This document shows, piece after piece, positions 25,849 to 34,238 of a stretch of DNA of 64,000 nt. The notes beneath the pieces are model-generated. The model saw nothing but the letters and a program-made list of their open reading frames with translations. It was not told the origin of the DNA and searched no databases. Source of the stretch: CBIHON01 sp966211965 (GTDB lineage: Bacteria; Pseudomonadota; Gammaproteobacteria; Burkholderiales; Burkholderiaceae_D); the NCBI GenBank assembly GCA_966211965.1, contig CBIHON010000001.1, positions 62,001-126,000 of the forward strand, in the 5' to 3' direction. The first letter of the stretch is position 1; each line of letters begins with the position of its first letter. Made by a program: the position numbers and the translations under genes.

Positions 25849-26607
25849 ATGATCTCCATCGTCATCTGCAGCATCAATCCGGAAAAATTCGCCGCGGTGT
25901 CGCAGAACTACGCTGCACGAATGGGAAGCGAGCCGTATGAAATCATCGGTATCCACGATGCGCGCTCGCTGAGCGAGGGTTATAACCGCGGCATCGCCCA
26001 AAGCTGCGGCGATATCGTAATTTTCTGCCACGACGATATCGAGATTCTCGTGCCCGACTTCCCTGCGCTCCTGCGCAGCCGGCTGCAGCAGTTCGACGTG
26101 ATCGGTTGCGCCGGCACCACCTGCCTGATCAATAGCGCCTGGATCATCGCCGGCGATCCCTACGTCCATGGCGTGGTTGCCTATCCAGTAGCCGATGCGT
26201 GGCCGAGCGATCGTTTCAATTTGATGGTTTGGGGTAGCCTCAAGTCGACGGTGGTGACCGACATCCAGGCCATGGATGGATTTTTCTTTGCCGTCAACCG
26301 GCGCGTGCTCGACACGGTGCGCTTCGACGAACAGAACTTCGATGGCTTCCATGTGTACGACACCGACTTTACCTTCGCCGCCTATCTGGCCGGATTCAAA
26401 TTAGCGGTCTGCAAGGACATCGTGATCGCGCATCAGTCCGGCGGAAATTTCGGCGAAGAATACCTGGGCTATAGCGCCCGCTTCACTGAAAAATATCAGG
26501 ACCACCTATCGCAGCAGGCACGCAACAAATACAAGATGGCTGTCGCGCGCGACTTGGATCGGACAAAGATATTGCTGGCTATGAGGGCGGGTACTACTCG
26601 CAACTGA
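25849..26607 (+). CDS. StrF-like glycosyltransferase (GT-A fold)
   Basis: A 252-residue protein resembling the glycosyltransferase-2-like family that includes streptomycin biosynthesis StrF. It starts MISIVICSINPEKFAAVSQNY, has the nucleotide-sugar region ARSLSEGYNRGIAQSCGDIVIFCHDDIEI with an H-D-D metal motif near 64-66, and continues with MDGFFFAVNRRVLDTVRFDE and FHVYDTDFTFAAYLAG. A GAGG ribosome binding site lies before the ATG. It is the last gene of the + strand arm, and it ends 14 bases from the convergent WbsX-type gene. Donor and acceptor are unknown. Confidence 0.8.
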   Translation: MISIVICSINPEKFAAVSQNYAARMGSEPYEIIGIHDARSLSEGYNRGIAQSCGDIVIFCHDDIEILVPDFPALLRSRLQQFDVIGCAGTTCLINSAWIIAGDPYVHGVVAYPVADAWPSDRFNLMVWGSLKSTVVTDIQAMDGFFFAVNRRVLDTVRFDEQNFDGFHVYDTDFTFAAYLAGFKLAVCKDIVIAHQSGGNFGEEYLGYSARFTEKYQDHLSQQARNKYKMAVARDLDRTKILLAMRAGTTRN

Positions 26608-26620
26608 TCACGCATGGCCC

Positions 26621-27682
26621 TTATTTCAGCGCGGCGGCGGTAGCCTCCAGCCAAGCGTTGCCATACTCGCTGTCCGGCTCAAGATAGGCGCCCTCTCCCC
26701 ATTCATTCCACGCATTGATGAAGACCAGGCGTTCGTCGCCGGCATGCATTTTCCGCGTCTGTCGGACTGCCATTTGCAGCCATCGCAAATAATTTTGCGG
26801 ATGCGTGTTGACATAGCAGATTCCATCGTCCGGACGACGCGGCGTATTGTCCCATTGCGGCATCACGCCACGAAAAAACTTGAAGGGATAAGGCGCGCGC
26901 GACAGCAATTCCCGTGCCGTCGAAATGTAATCGATGGCGGCGCCGCGAAACCCCGGCCTGCGCTGTTCGAGCGGCACCTCGCTCATCATCGTGCCGTGCG
27001 GCGGAAACTCCACGGCAGCATCGAAACCGCCGGTCGCTTGCGGCGCACCGTCGAAACGGGTGGACAAGACATTCACCAGATACGGCTCCACACCCAGCTC
27101 AGCCCGGCAAATGTCGCGCCAGCGCGTCGTGGTCGCACGCGCATCCGGCAGATTTTCCACGCGATAGACCAGCAGCAAAGGTTTGCCATTGACGCGCACA
27201 TGGCGCCGGTCTTTAAAGAACGGCAGCAGGCTGCGGATAAATGCAGCATCCTCTTCGGCGGAATACGTCTGCTGCATCAAGATCGTACTGTCTTGCCCAT
27301 CCCAGGTCCTGGTCCAGTTTTCGTTGGCCCAGCACATGCAGAATGGAAAATCGGGACTGCCCGGTTTCAGCAAGGCATCGACCGGACGTTCCAGCATGCG
27401 CTTGCCTTGTCCGAACCAGTAGTAGTAATAGCAAAATGCGGAGATGCCGGACTTGCGTGCCAGCTCCGCCTGAAGCTGCGGTATCCGAGGGTCGGTCAGA
27501 TCGTAATACCCGAGCTCTTGCGCAGGCACGCGCGGCTGCAGATGGCCGGGAAACGCTGCTCGTGCACGCCGCACATTCGTCCATTCCGTAAAGCCCTCTC
27601 CCCACCATTCGTCATTCTCCTTGGTGCGGTGAAATTGCGGTAAGTAAAATGCGATCAAGCGTACGTCTACTTCATTGTTCAC
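26621..27682 (-). CDS. WbsX-type (GH99-like) glycan-modifying protein
   Basis: A 353-residue protein with the full WbsX signature: IAFYLPQFHRTKENDEWWG followed by GFTEWTNV at the N-terminus, CMCWANENWTRTWDG near residues 128-142, and FINAWNEWGEGAYLEPD near the C-terminus. These proteins occur in O-antigen and rhamnan loci and are related to GH99 endo-mannosidases, but are listed as glycosyltransferase-like; the reaction is unproven. I chose the GTG at 27682, preceded by AAGGAAG; an in-frame extension to 27847 lacks family similarity. It is divergent from the radical SAM gene. Confidence 0.85.
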   Translation of the reverse strand: MNNEVDVRLIAFYLPQFHRTKENDEWWGEGFTEWTNVRRARAAFPGHLQPRVPAQELGYYDLTDPRIPQLQAELARKSGISAFCYYYYWFGQGKRMLERPVDALLKPGSPDFPFCMCWANENWTRTWDGQDSTILMQQTYSAEEDAAFIRSLLPFFKDRRHVRVNGKPLLLVYRVENLPDARATTTRWRDICRAELGVEPYLVNVLSTRFDGAPQATGGFDAAVEFPPHGTMMSEVPLEQRRPGFRGAAIDYISTARELLSRAPYPFKFFRGVMPQWDNTPRRPDDGICYVNTHPQNYLRWLQMAVRQTRKMHAGDERLVFINAWNEWGEGAYLEPDSEYGNAWLEATAAALK

Positions 27683-27753
27683 AGACGGCTTCCTTTGAAT
27701 ATGGGCGAGAGCAGCGATTATAGAACCGATGGCCGGCGCCAACCTGATTCCTC

Positions 27754-27800
27754 TCGACTTTTCAGGCCCGTCCCTGGTGTGAATGGGCCCGAAAAGTCGA
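27754..27800. promoter_or_regulatory. Long inverted repeat between divergent genes
   Basis: The arms TCGACTTTTCAGGCCC (27754-27769) and GGGCCCGAAAAGTCGA (27785-27800) pair at 15 of 16 positions around a 15-base loop. There is no T-run, so it is a poor terminator. It sits between the WbsX-type gene (start 27682, -) and the radical SAM gene (start 27889, +), a place where an operator or an mRNA leader hairpin is expected. Confidence 0.6.
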
Positions 27801-27888
27801 TGCATGATAAACTCACGCATTAACTTCTTGTCAGGCCCGCCGGCCACGCTTGACGGTCTCCCCGAATTTACTCCCCCTTCATATCAAT

Positions 27889-28845
27889 ATGCCTCCGAAG
27901 CACATCTACTCCCTTCATTTCGATATCGTTCACGGCTGCCAATTGCGCTGTGTCGGTTGCCCAAACTCGATGTTGGAGACCAAGATCAGCCGTATTTCCG
28001 TAGCGGATTTTGCCCATTGCTTAGGCAATATCGACGTCGAGCGCGTCCATTCTCTGCGCCTGTTCAATTATGGCGAACCGCTGCTGCACAAGGAACTTGC
28101 CTCCATCGTCGAACAAATCCCGAAGCAGCGCTGGAAAGTATCCGTAGTGGAAATCAGCACCAACGCCCAGTTGGTCAACTGGGACGATTTTGAGGAAATG
28201 CTCAAGCAGGAAGTCGTCACCAAGCTATTCGTCAGCTGCGATGGCAATGGCACGCCAGAAGATTATGAACGCCTGCGCCCGCCGTCTAAATGGTCGAAGC
28301 TAATCGAGTTTCTGGATCGCGCAGCGGCGCTGCGCGACCGCTGGGCCCCCGGCATGCAGCTCCTGACCCGCACCGTCATTCGTACTCAGGAAGACGCACG
28401 CCGCTGGGAGTCCGTACTGCGGCCGCGCGGCTGGACCCCGGAATTCCGGCGTTGGATGGCCTTGCCGCACGCTCAGGAAAACATGACGGGCCGCGTCGTC
28501 ATGGCGCCGCGCGGTCCATGCATGTTCGTCGCCGAACCGAAGGAATTCAATGCGCATCCCTGGTTCGGCGAAATCAACCAGTTATATGTCGATGCCGACG
28601 GTACGGTGGTGCCATGCTGCATGCATCCGCAAGCCGGCATCCTGGGCAACCTGATGACGCAAAAATACAGCGAGATCCTGGCCGGTGAACAGCGCCGCAA
28701 GTTCAAGCAGTCGATGCAGGACAACCGCGCCGGCATGTCTGTATGCGGCAGTTGCGATGTCGGGCCCGTCGGCAATGAAGGGCCGTCATTCTGGAGTCCG
28801 ATTACCTATTGGAGCGCCAACAAGAGCGAATTGCCCGAGAGATGA
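27889..28845 (+). CDS. Radical SAM/SPASM-like protein
   Basis: A 318-residue radical SAM enzyme. The cluster motif C-x3-C-x2-C lies at Cys17, Cys21 and Cys24 (HGCQLRCVGCPNS). A glycine-rich SAM-binding turn follows (LFNYGEPLLH), and a C-terminal Cys set (VVPCCMHP and CGSCDVGP) suggests a SPASM-type auxiliary iron-sulfur cluster. Such enzymes make peptide or sugar modifications by radical chemistry; the substrate here is unknown. I chose the ATG at 27889 because it brings the Cys motif to the usual place; a TTG at 27850 is also in frame. Its end meets the terminator shared with the convergent methyltransferase. Confidence 0.83.
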   Translation: MPPKHIYSLHFDIVHGCQLRCVGCPNSMLETKISRISVADFAHCLGNIDVERVHSLRLFNYGEPLLHKELASIVEQIPKQRWKVSVVEISTNAQLVNWDDFEEMLKQEVVTKLFVSCDGNGTPEDYERLRPPSKWSKLIEFLDRAAALRDRWAPGMQLLTRTVIRTQEDARRWESVLRPRGWTPEFRRWMALPHAQENMTGRVVMAPRGPCMFVAEPKEFNAHPWFGEINQLYVDADGTVVPCCMHPQAGILGNLMTQKYSEILAGEQRRKFKQSMQDNRAGMSVCGSCDVGPVGNEGPSFWSPITYWSANKSELPER

Positions 28846-28850
28846 CAGGG

Positions 28851-28894
28851 AAAGCCGTAAGCCTCTCATTCCCGTCGAAGAGGCTTACGGCTTT
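28851..28894. terminator. Bidirectional terminator overlapping a stop codon
   Basis: A perfect 16-base stem AAAGCCGTAAGCCTCT / AGAGGCTTACGGCTTT has a 12-base loop. It lies between the convergent radical SAM and methyltransferase genes, and one arm includes the last codons and TAA of the minus-strand gene. T-runs are short (TTT and TTTT), so it may act by structure as much as by a T-tract. Confidence 0.75.
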
Positions 28895-30117
28895 TGCAAC
28901 GTGAAAAAAGCATCTTCGATGGCAAGATCCAGCACGCTATAGGATTGCAATTCCGCGCTGTATTCCACCATGTCGTTGGCACGAACGGCTGCCCGCACGA
29001 CGCGATAGCCATAGCCCTTCAATTCGGTTTCAAACTCCGCGACCCGGATCCGGTTCAACTCTTTATAAAACCGCCAGTAGTCGGCATTGCTCACATCGAA
29101 ACCGGCGCGGTCCATGATCCGGGGCGTCGTGTTCATGACGAACTCATGCAATTTCTCTTCAGAGATTTTCAAGTGCAGATGCGGCTCGTCGCTGAATTCA
29201 CCCAAGTGACTGCCATATGCGGAGTAGTAGAGCCCCGGATTCACAAAAAACAATCCGCCCGGTTTCAACACGCGCCAAACCTCGTCAAGCGCCCGCCGAT
29301 ATCCGCCGGCGATATGCTCTACCGACCCCCAGGAAATCACTACATCGAAACTGGAATCGGCATAAGGGATGGATTCGCAACTACCTTGGACAAAGGTAAA
29401 GCCTTCGGGCAGAGCCTCCATCGGAAGATTGTTTTCTCGCGCGATCCTGGGCAGATCCTTGAGGTAGTCAACAATATCCATCGCCACCAGTTCCTCTGGC
29501 TGATAGCGCAGGAAAATGCCCAGATCCGTAATGCCCTCGCCGGCGCCGACGTCGAGAATACGCCCCCGCAACAAAGGTGAGCGCGCCAGGAAGGAATCGG
29601 TGACCACGACGGCGGCGTGGCAAAAGTGGCGATGGAACCAGTTGGTCATCCCCTTCTGCCACGACAGGCCTTCGATGCGAGTACGAGTCTCGTCGTCCAG
29701 CATCCAAGTGCCGGCATAGGGTGCCGTGGTGCCGGCATCGTCGGCGATATGGAATGTCCGAGTGATGTCCGGCGCCCTGAGCGTATCGACCGTGCCCCAG
29801 GCTACGCATAGCTCATAGTCGCCAGCCGGCAGGGTTACCGGCCAGCCGAATCTGAAACTGTAGTCGCCTCGGGGAAGCCAAGGGTAGAACAAATTTCCTT
29901 GATGCGTATCCGAACCGACAAGATGAGTTTCGGTCCCAACGTTGCGGATGAAAATGCGCAGCACCGGATTGAACAGGCAAAGATCGCAAATCGTCAGATC
30001 GAGCTGCAACTCCATCAGTTGTCCGGCCTGGTACTCGGTGTTGAGGCCACCTAGCTTCAGCATTGCCGGAAATTCCGTATTGATCTTCTGGCTCATTTCT
30101 CTATCCTGCATTTTCAT
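28885..30117 (-). CDS. Methyltransferase with N-terminal Wzt-C-like domain
   Basis: A 410-residue protein. Residues about 10-125 resemble the C-terminal glycan-binding domain of Wzt, with LRIFIRNVGTETHLVGSDTH and WPVTLPAGDYELCVAWG matching strands of the neighbouring Wzt. Residues about 150-400 are a class I methyltransferase (ILDVGAGEGITDLG near 185, VVISWGSVEHI, VLKPGGLFFVNPG). A chain-terminating methyltransferase that recognises the glycan end is a reasonable inference. Two starts are possible: ATG 30117, which overlaps wzt by 17 bases, and ATG 30096, which has AGGA upstream. It is the last gene of the minus-strand export operon. Confidence 0.8.
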   Translation of the reverse strand: MKMQDREMSQKINTEFPAMLKLGGLNTEYQAGQLMELQLDLTICDLCLFNPVLRIFIRNVGTETHLVGSDTHQGNLFYPWLPRGDYSFRFGWPVTLPAGDYELCVAWGTVDTLRAPDITRTFHIADDAGTTAPYAGTWMLDDETRTRIEGLSWQKGMTNWFHRHFCHAAVVVTDSFLARSPLLRGRILDVGAGEGITDLGIFLRYQPEELVAMDIVDYLKDLPRIARENNLPMEALPEGFTFVQGSCESIPYADSSFDVVISWGSVEHIAGGYRRALDEVWRVLKPGGLFFVNPGLYYSAYGSHLGEFSDEPHLHLKISEEKLHEFVMNTTPRIMDRAGFDVSNADYWRFYKELNRIRVAEFETELKGYGYRVVRAAVRANDMVEYSAELQSYSVLDLAIEDAFFTLQKP

Positions 30118-31330
30118 TTATCCCCACCATAGATAAGAAATTTTCTCTTGCCGGCATCCATTCATGTTCCAGGCGGCACAAGCTGTAGTCCCGGGTATGG
30201 CCGGTGATCCGTACCGACGTATTTACCGTATCGAACAAACGCAAGCCCTCCGGGTCCATCGCATGCGCGCGAATGATGTATTTCCCGGGCAACAACTGCA
30301 GGTTGGGCAGACGGACGCAAAAGCCATATTGCGAGGGACCGAGATGATCGGGACGATAGGCGGTGTCATTTGAATGCGTGCCGTAGATCGACGTGCCGTC
30401 GGCCCGAGCGACGCCGAATAGAATCACCGGCGGCCGGTCGTCCGGCGAATGAAGCACGCCGCATAGACGCAGCACGCCGCCCATGCCTACTTCCTCGACC
30501 GGTGCGCCGGCATCGTCTTCCAGCCAGAGCTTACGGATCTGGTAAATTCCCCCAGCATGCGCCACCGGCTCAGACTGCGCAGCGGCATTATTTTTTTCTT
30601 CGTGATAGGTCAGGTATTCCCGCGTCACATCGAAGCTGTTACCGTACATGTGCAAGCGGCCATCATGTATCCATGCGGCTTTTTGGCATAGGGTCTGGAT
30701 GTGGAACATGCTATGCGAACAAAGCAGCAACGTCCCGCCACGCTTTAAATATCCCTCTATCCATCGGATGCATTTTTTCTGAAACGATTCGTCGCCGACT
30801 GCGAGTACTTCATCAGTGATGAGAATATCCGGCTGCATTGCCGTCGCCACTGCGAAACCAAGGCGCACCACCATGCCTGACGAATAATGCTTGATCGGCT
30901 CGGCAATATGCGTTCCGATGTCGGCGAATTCGATGATCGAATCCAGCTTGCTGTCGATTTCGGCGTTGCTCATTCCCATCAAAGCGGCCGCCAGATGGAT
31001 ATTTTCCAGGCCACTGTATTCGGGATGGAACCCGCTGCCCAGTTCCAGCAAAGCGCCGATGCGTCCATTGACCGCCACCGTCCCGGTGGAAGGTTTGACG
31101 ACGCCTGCGATGATCTTGAGAAGCGTGGATTTGCCGGCGCCGTTTTCGCCGATCAGACCGAGCGATTCGCCTGGTTTCAAATCCAGGCTAACTCCCTGCA
31201 GCGCGCGAAAGTGCGGCACTTCACCGCGTTTGAAAAGCAGCGCCGCGATGGTACGCAAGCGGTTACCGCTGGTGGCAACGCTGGGATAATCCTTGCCGAC
31301 ATTGTTTAAACTGATGAGGGATGTTTGCAC
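30101..31330 (-). CDS. wzt: Wzt, ATP-binding protein of an ABC-2 polysaccharide exporter
   Basis: A 409-residue ABC ATPase of the O-antigen/teichoic acid class. Walker A GLIGENGAGKST is near residue 57, the signature YSSGMVVRLGFAVA near 148 and Walker B DILITDEVLAVGD near 168. A C-terminal beta-rich extension (about 280-395) contains a domain like those that bind the modified non-reducing end of the glycan. The extension separates chain-end-recognising Wzt proteins from short ones. The start is GTG at 31330, 11 bases after the TPR-GT41 stop; a longer frame runs into that gene. The partner membrane protein Wzm is encoded two genes upstream. Confidence 0.9.
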   Translation of the reverse strand: MQTSLISLNNVGKDYPSVATSGNRLRTIAALLFKRGEVPHFRALQGVSLDLKPGESLGLIGENGAGKSTLLKIIAGVVKPSTGTVAVNGRIGALLELGSGFHPEYSGLENIHLAAALMGMSNAEIDSKLDSIIEFADIGTHIAEPIKHYSSGMVVRLGFAVATAMQPDILITDEVLAVGDESFQKKCIRWIEGYLKRGGTLLLCSHSMFHIQTLCQKAAWIHDGRLHMYGNSFDVTREYLTYHEEKNNAAAQSEPVAHAGGIYQIRKLWLEDDAGAPVEEVGMGGVLRLCGVLHSPDDRPPVILFGVARADGTSIYGTHSNDTAYRPDHLGPSQYGFCVRLPNLQLLPGKYIIRAHAMDPEGLRLFDTVNTSVRITGHTRDYSLCRLEHEWMPARENFLSMVGINENAG

Positions 31331-31341
31331 AGTATTAAAGT

Positions 31342-33441
31342 CTATTGCAGGTTGGAGATCGGGACGCCGGCACACCAGCGGCGCCACATTTCGCGGTACA
31401 AGCGCTCCATGTTCCGCGCAAATTTTTGACCGTCGCACAATGGAGAATCTGCGACCTGGCGGCGCAGCGTCTGCCGCAATTGCACCAAGCGATCCGGATC
31501 AGTTGCCCAGCCCTTTGCGATGCCGATATATTCTTCCGGACTGTTCGCGATGAATTGCTTGAGGCCGGCAGCCGAAAGCAGCGCTGCGCTTTGTCTCGCG
31601 ATCATGCGGTCGCCGATCAACGCGATCACCGGCACGCCCATCCACAATGCCTCACAGGTGGTCAGCCCGCCATTATAAGGGAAGGGATCGAGGGCGATAT
31701 CGATATCGCCATACTCGCCAAGCATTTGTTGGTGGTTCGATGCCGCGCGCAATTCAATCCGCTGCGGGTCGATACCATGACGAGCGAACCGCCCGTGGTA
31801 TTCACCCCAGGATGTCGGATCGTTAAGCGAATGACTTTTCAACACCAGCTTGGCATCAGGAATTGCATGCAGCAATTGACACCATAATTCGATGCATTGC
31901 GAGGTCAATTTGGAGAGGCGGTTGAAACAGCCGAAGGTGATGTATCCGTTCTTGGAAATCGGTGCGATGGCGACTTCGGGCGCATAAATAGGGGGCTCGT
32001 AGCACAGGCGGCAATCAGGCATGAAGGCCAGTTGCTCGCTGAACTGCTGGCTTCCGTCAGGCGGCGTATGCACCAGATCGCTGATCAAATAATCCATCTC
32101 GCCCAAGCCGGTGGTATTGAAATAATCCAGCCAGCTTATCTGCACTGGTGCCGGCCTGCGCGCAAACGTCAGCAGGCGATGCCCGGGTGTGTGGCCGGAC
32201 AGATCCACCAGGATATCGATCGCGTCAGCGCGGATTTGCTGCCCTAATGCAGCGGCATCGAGTCCTTCTACTTCACGCCAATGCACACTGGATACATCCC
32301 TTCCCCGATACGCATCAAGAGGCAATGATGAGGTCGAGTAAGCAAAGACTTCAAGCTCTGTCTGACAATGCTGCTTGAGCAAAGGCCCCAAAAAATACTG
32401 GACCGCTCCCCGCCCAAAACTGGGAGAAACATAAGCAACTCGCAAGCGCCGGCCAGGATCAGAAAAATTGTCATGATGCCGGGATTCCGCGACCGGATGC
32501 GAGGCATGCCGCCGCGCCCATTCCAGATGTTCCAAGAAAATTTCGGCATTGCTGCATGCCGGATGATAGTTCAGGCATACCAGCAGATTACTGTGTATCT
32601 GTGCGTCATCCGGCCGAAGCCGCACTGCGTTACGCAGTGCTTCCAGCGCTTCATCAAGGTGGCAAAAATTGACCAAGGCATTGCCGAGGCAGTTGAAGAC
32701 ATTCGCCGCATCGGGGCGCAGTTTGATCGCCGCCTGATAGGCCGAGATCGCCGCGGGTAATTGGCATAAGCGCTCCAGGCAAATACCAAGATTGAAGTGC
32801 GATTCAAAGTGGTCGGGCCGATGTGCAAGTGCTTGGCGCAAACACTCGGCCGCGTCGGCAAAGCGCCCGCACTCGCTTAGCAAGATGCCAAGGCGAAAGC
32901 TCGCCTCGGCGTATTCGGGCCGCAGTGCAACAGCTTGGCGATAGCCGGCGATTGCCTCGTCATACCTGCCTTGCCGGTGATTCAGCACCGCCAAATTGAA
33001 GCAGGCCCGCGCATGGCGCGGATTTATCGCCAGAGCTGCACGGAAGCTGGCCGCAGCCTCCTGAGAGTGCCCCATGTCCTGCAATGCAATGCCAAGACTA
33101 TGCTGCGCTTCGGCTAGTTCCGGCTTGCGCCGCAAGGCTTCCCGAAAGCTTTCCGCAGCATCCATGTTCCGGCCCAGCCCTTGCTGTATATGGCCGCGCG
33201 TCAGGTAGTAGATCGGTTGCGACGTATCCATTTGCAGCGCCCGCTCTACCGCTGCCATCGCCTCATCGAATTTCCCGAGTTGAGAACAAGCCATTGCTGC
33301 CAAATGCCACACCTCGTGGCATTCAGGTGTTGCTTCGAGGATCGATTTATACAGGCCTACAGCAGCCTGGATTTGTCCACTTTGATGTTGAAGTTGTGCG
33401 CTTCGCAGGGCAGCCGGAATATCGTCGCGAGAGAGCTGCAT
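31342..33441 (-). CDS. TPR protein with GT41 (OGT/SPINDLY-like) domain in the export operon
   Basis: A 699-residue protein with about eight TPR units (residues 1-300) and a GT41 domain (about 328-690). The acceptor-side region DLSGHTPGHRLLTFARRPAPVQISWLDY, the Lys of FGCFNRLSKLTSQC and the donor loop DPFPYNGGLTTCEALWMGVPV are textbook. The motif usually D-F-x-x-H-P-V-G reads SFGRGAVQYF, so the His that aligns with His498 of human OGT is missing. The gene lies between wzm (5 bases) and wzt (11 bases), so it is made together with the transporter. Its product probably acts in the cytoplasm on the glycan or on a protein partner. Confidence 0.85.
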   Translation of the reverse strand: MQLSRDDIPAALRSAQLQHQSGQIQAAVGLYKSILEATPECHEVWHLAAMACSQLGKFDEAMAAVERALQMDTSQPIYYLTRGHIQQGLGRNMDAAESFREALRRKPELAEAQHSLGIALQDMGHSQEAAASFRAALAINPRHARACFNLAVLNHRQGRYDEAIAGYRQAVALRPEYAEASFRLGILLSECGRFADAAECLRQALAHRPDHFESHFNLGICLERLCQLPAAISAYQAAIKLRPDAANVFNCLGNALVNFCHLDEALEALRNAVRLRPDDAQIHSNLLVCLNYHPACSNAEIFLEHLEWARRHASHPVAESRHHDNFSDPGRRLRVAYVSPSFGRGAVQYFLGPLLKQHCQTELEVFAYSTSSLPLDAYRGRDVSSVHWREVEGLDAAALGQQIRADAIDILVDLSGHTPGHRLLTFARRPAPVQISWLDYFNTTGLGEMDYLISDLVHTPPDGSQQFSEQLAFMPDCRLCYEPPIYAPEVAIAPISKNGYITFGCFNRLSKLTSQCIELWCQLLHAIPDAKLVLKSHSLNDPTSWGEYHGRFARHGIDPQRIELRAASNHQQMLGEYGDIDIALDPFPYNGGLTTCEALWMGVPVIALIGDRMIARQSAALLSAAGLKQFIANSPEEYIGIAKGWATDPDRLVQLRQTLRRQVADSPLCDGQKFARNMERLYREMWRRWCAGVPISNLQ

Positions 33442-33446
33442 ACGCC

Positions 33447-34235
33447 TTAGATAAAGTCCTCGAAATATGGCGAAAGACGCCTGAAGAACCAGCGACCCGC
33501 CATAAAAATCGTCAGACTACCACCCAGCATGATTAGATCCTGCCAAGTGAGTTGGCCTGCTCCAAACATCAATAGTTCACGAATTCGCGTAATGAAATAG
33601 GACAAGGGATTCCATGCAATGATTTGCTGGATCTGCACCGGAACCTGGCCGGCGGGATAAACGATGGGCGTGGCGTAGAACCAGATCATGAACACTGGCG
33701 CCAGGAAATGCTCGACGTCTTTGAGTAGCACCTGCAATGCAGACAATATCAAGGACAAGCCGCTGGTGAACAGAAGCTGCATCGCGAACAAAATCAATAC
33801 CAGGGGCAAAGCGGAAAAATGAAGAGAATTTTGGAGCAATGCCAGGACCAGCAGCACAAGCAGAAATCCGGTCAAATGGACGGCATAGGTCGCGATTACC
33901 GCGCCGTACACCAGCAACTCGTGGGGAAAAGCGACCTTTTTTACCAGGCCAGCGCCATTTTGCACCGCCAGCGCGCCGCGCTGCACGCCCTCTTGGAAAC
34001 ACAACCATGGCCATAATGCGACCGCAACAAATTCAACAAAGCTGTGCCCGGCCAACTCAGGAAATTTCACCTTGAAGATGGTAGCGAACACGACCGCGTA
34101 TACCGCAAGCAGCGCGAGTGGATGCAGCAGCGCCCAAAAAAAACCGCTGACGCTGCCAACGTAGCGGCTCTTGATTTCCCTCGATAAAAAATTCAGAAAT
34201 AGCCAGCGGTACGACCAAAGCCCAGTTAGTCCCAT
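33447..34235 (-). CDS. wzm: Wzm, membrane protein of an ABC-2 polysaccharide exporter
   Basis: A 262-residue ABC-2 permease with six hydrophobic helices. The amphipathic N-terminal segment FLSREIKSRYVGSVSGFFWALLHPL is characteristic of Wzm/TagG/KpsM proteins, and FMIWFYATPIVYPAGQVP near 185-202 is the conserved loop before the last helices. With Wzt it exports a lipid-linked glycan across the inner membrane. It starts 3 bases after the parvulin gene and is followed at 5 bases by the TPR-GT41 gene. Confidence 0.93.
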   Translation of the reverse strand: MGLTGLWSYRWLFLNFLSREIKSRYVGSVSGFFWALLHPLALLAVYAVVFATIFKVKFPELAGHSFVEFVAVALWPWLCFQEGVQRGALAVQNGAGLVKKVAFPHELLVYGAVIATYAVHLTGFLLVLLVLALLQNSLHFSALPLVLILFAMQLLFTSGLSLILSALQVLLKDVEHFLAPVFMIWFYATPIVYPAGQVPVQIQQIIAWNPLSYFITRIRELLMFGAGQLTWQDLIMLGGSLTIFMAGRWFFRRLSPYFEDFI

Positions 34236-34238
34236 AGG

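Noticed and set aside
24673..26352. 559-codon minus-strand frame opposite the TPR-GT41 and StrF-like genes
   Set aside because: It spans two real genes and their gap in antisense; length reflects codon bias of the genes opposite.
31331..31438. N-terminal extension of wzt into the TPR-GT41 gene
   Set aside because: It has no similarity to Wzt; the family start V-Q-T-S-L-I-S-L-N-N-V-G begins at 31330.
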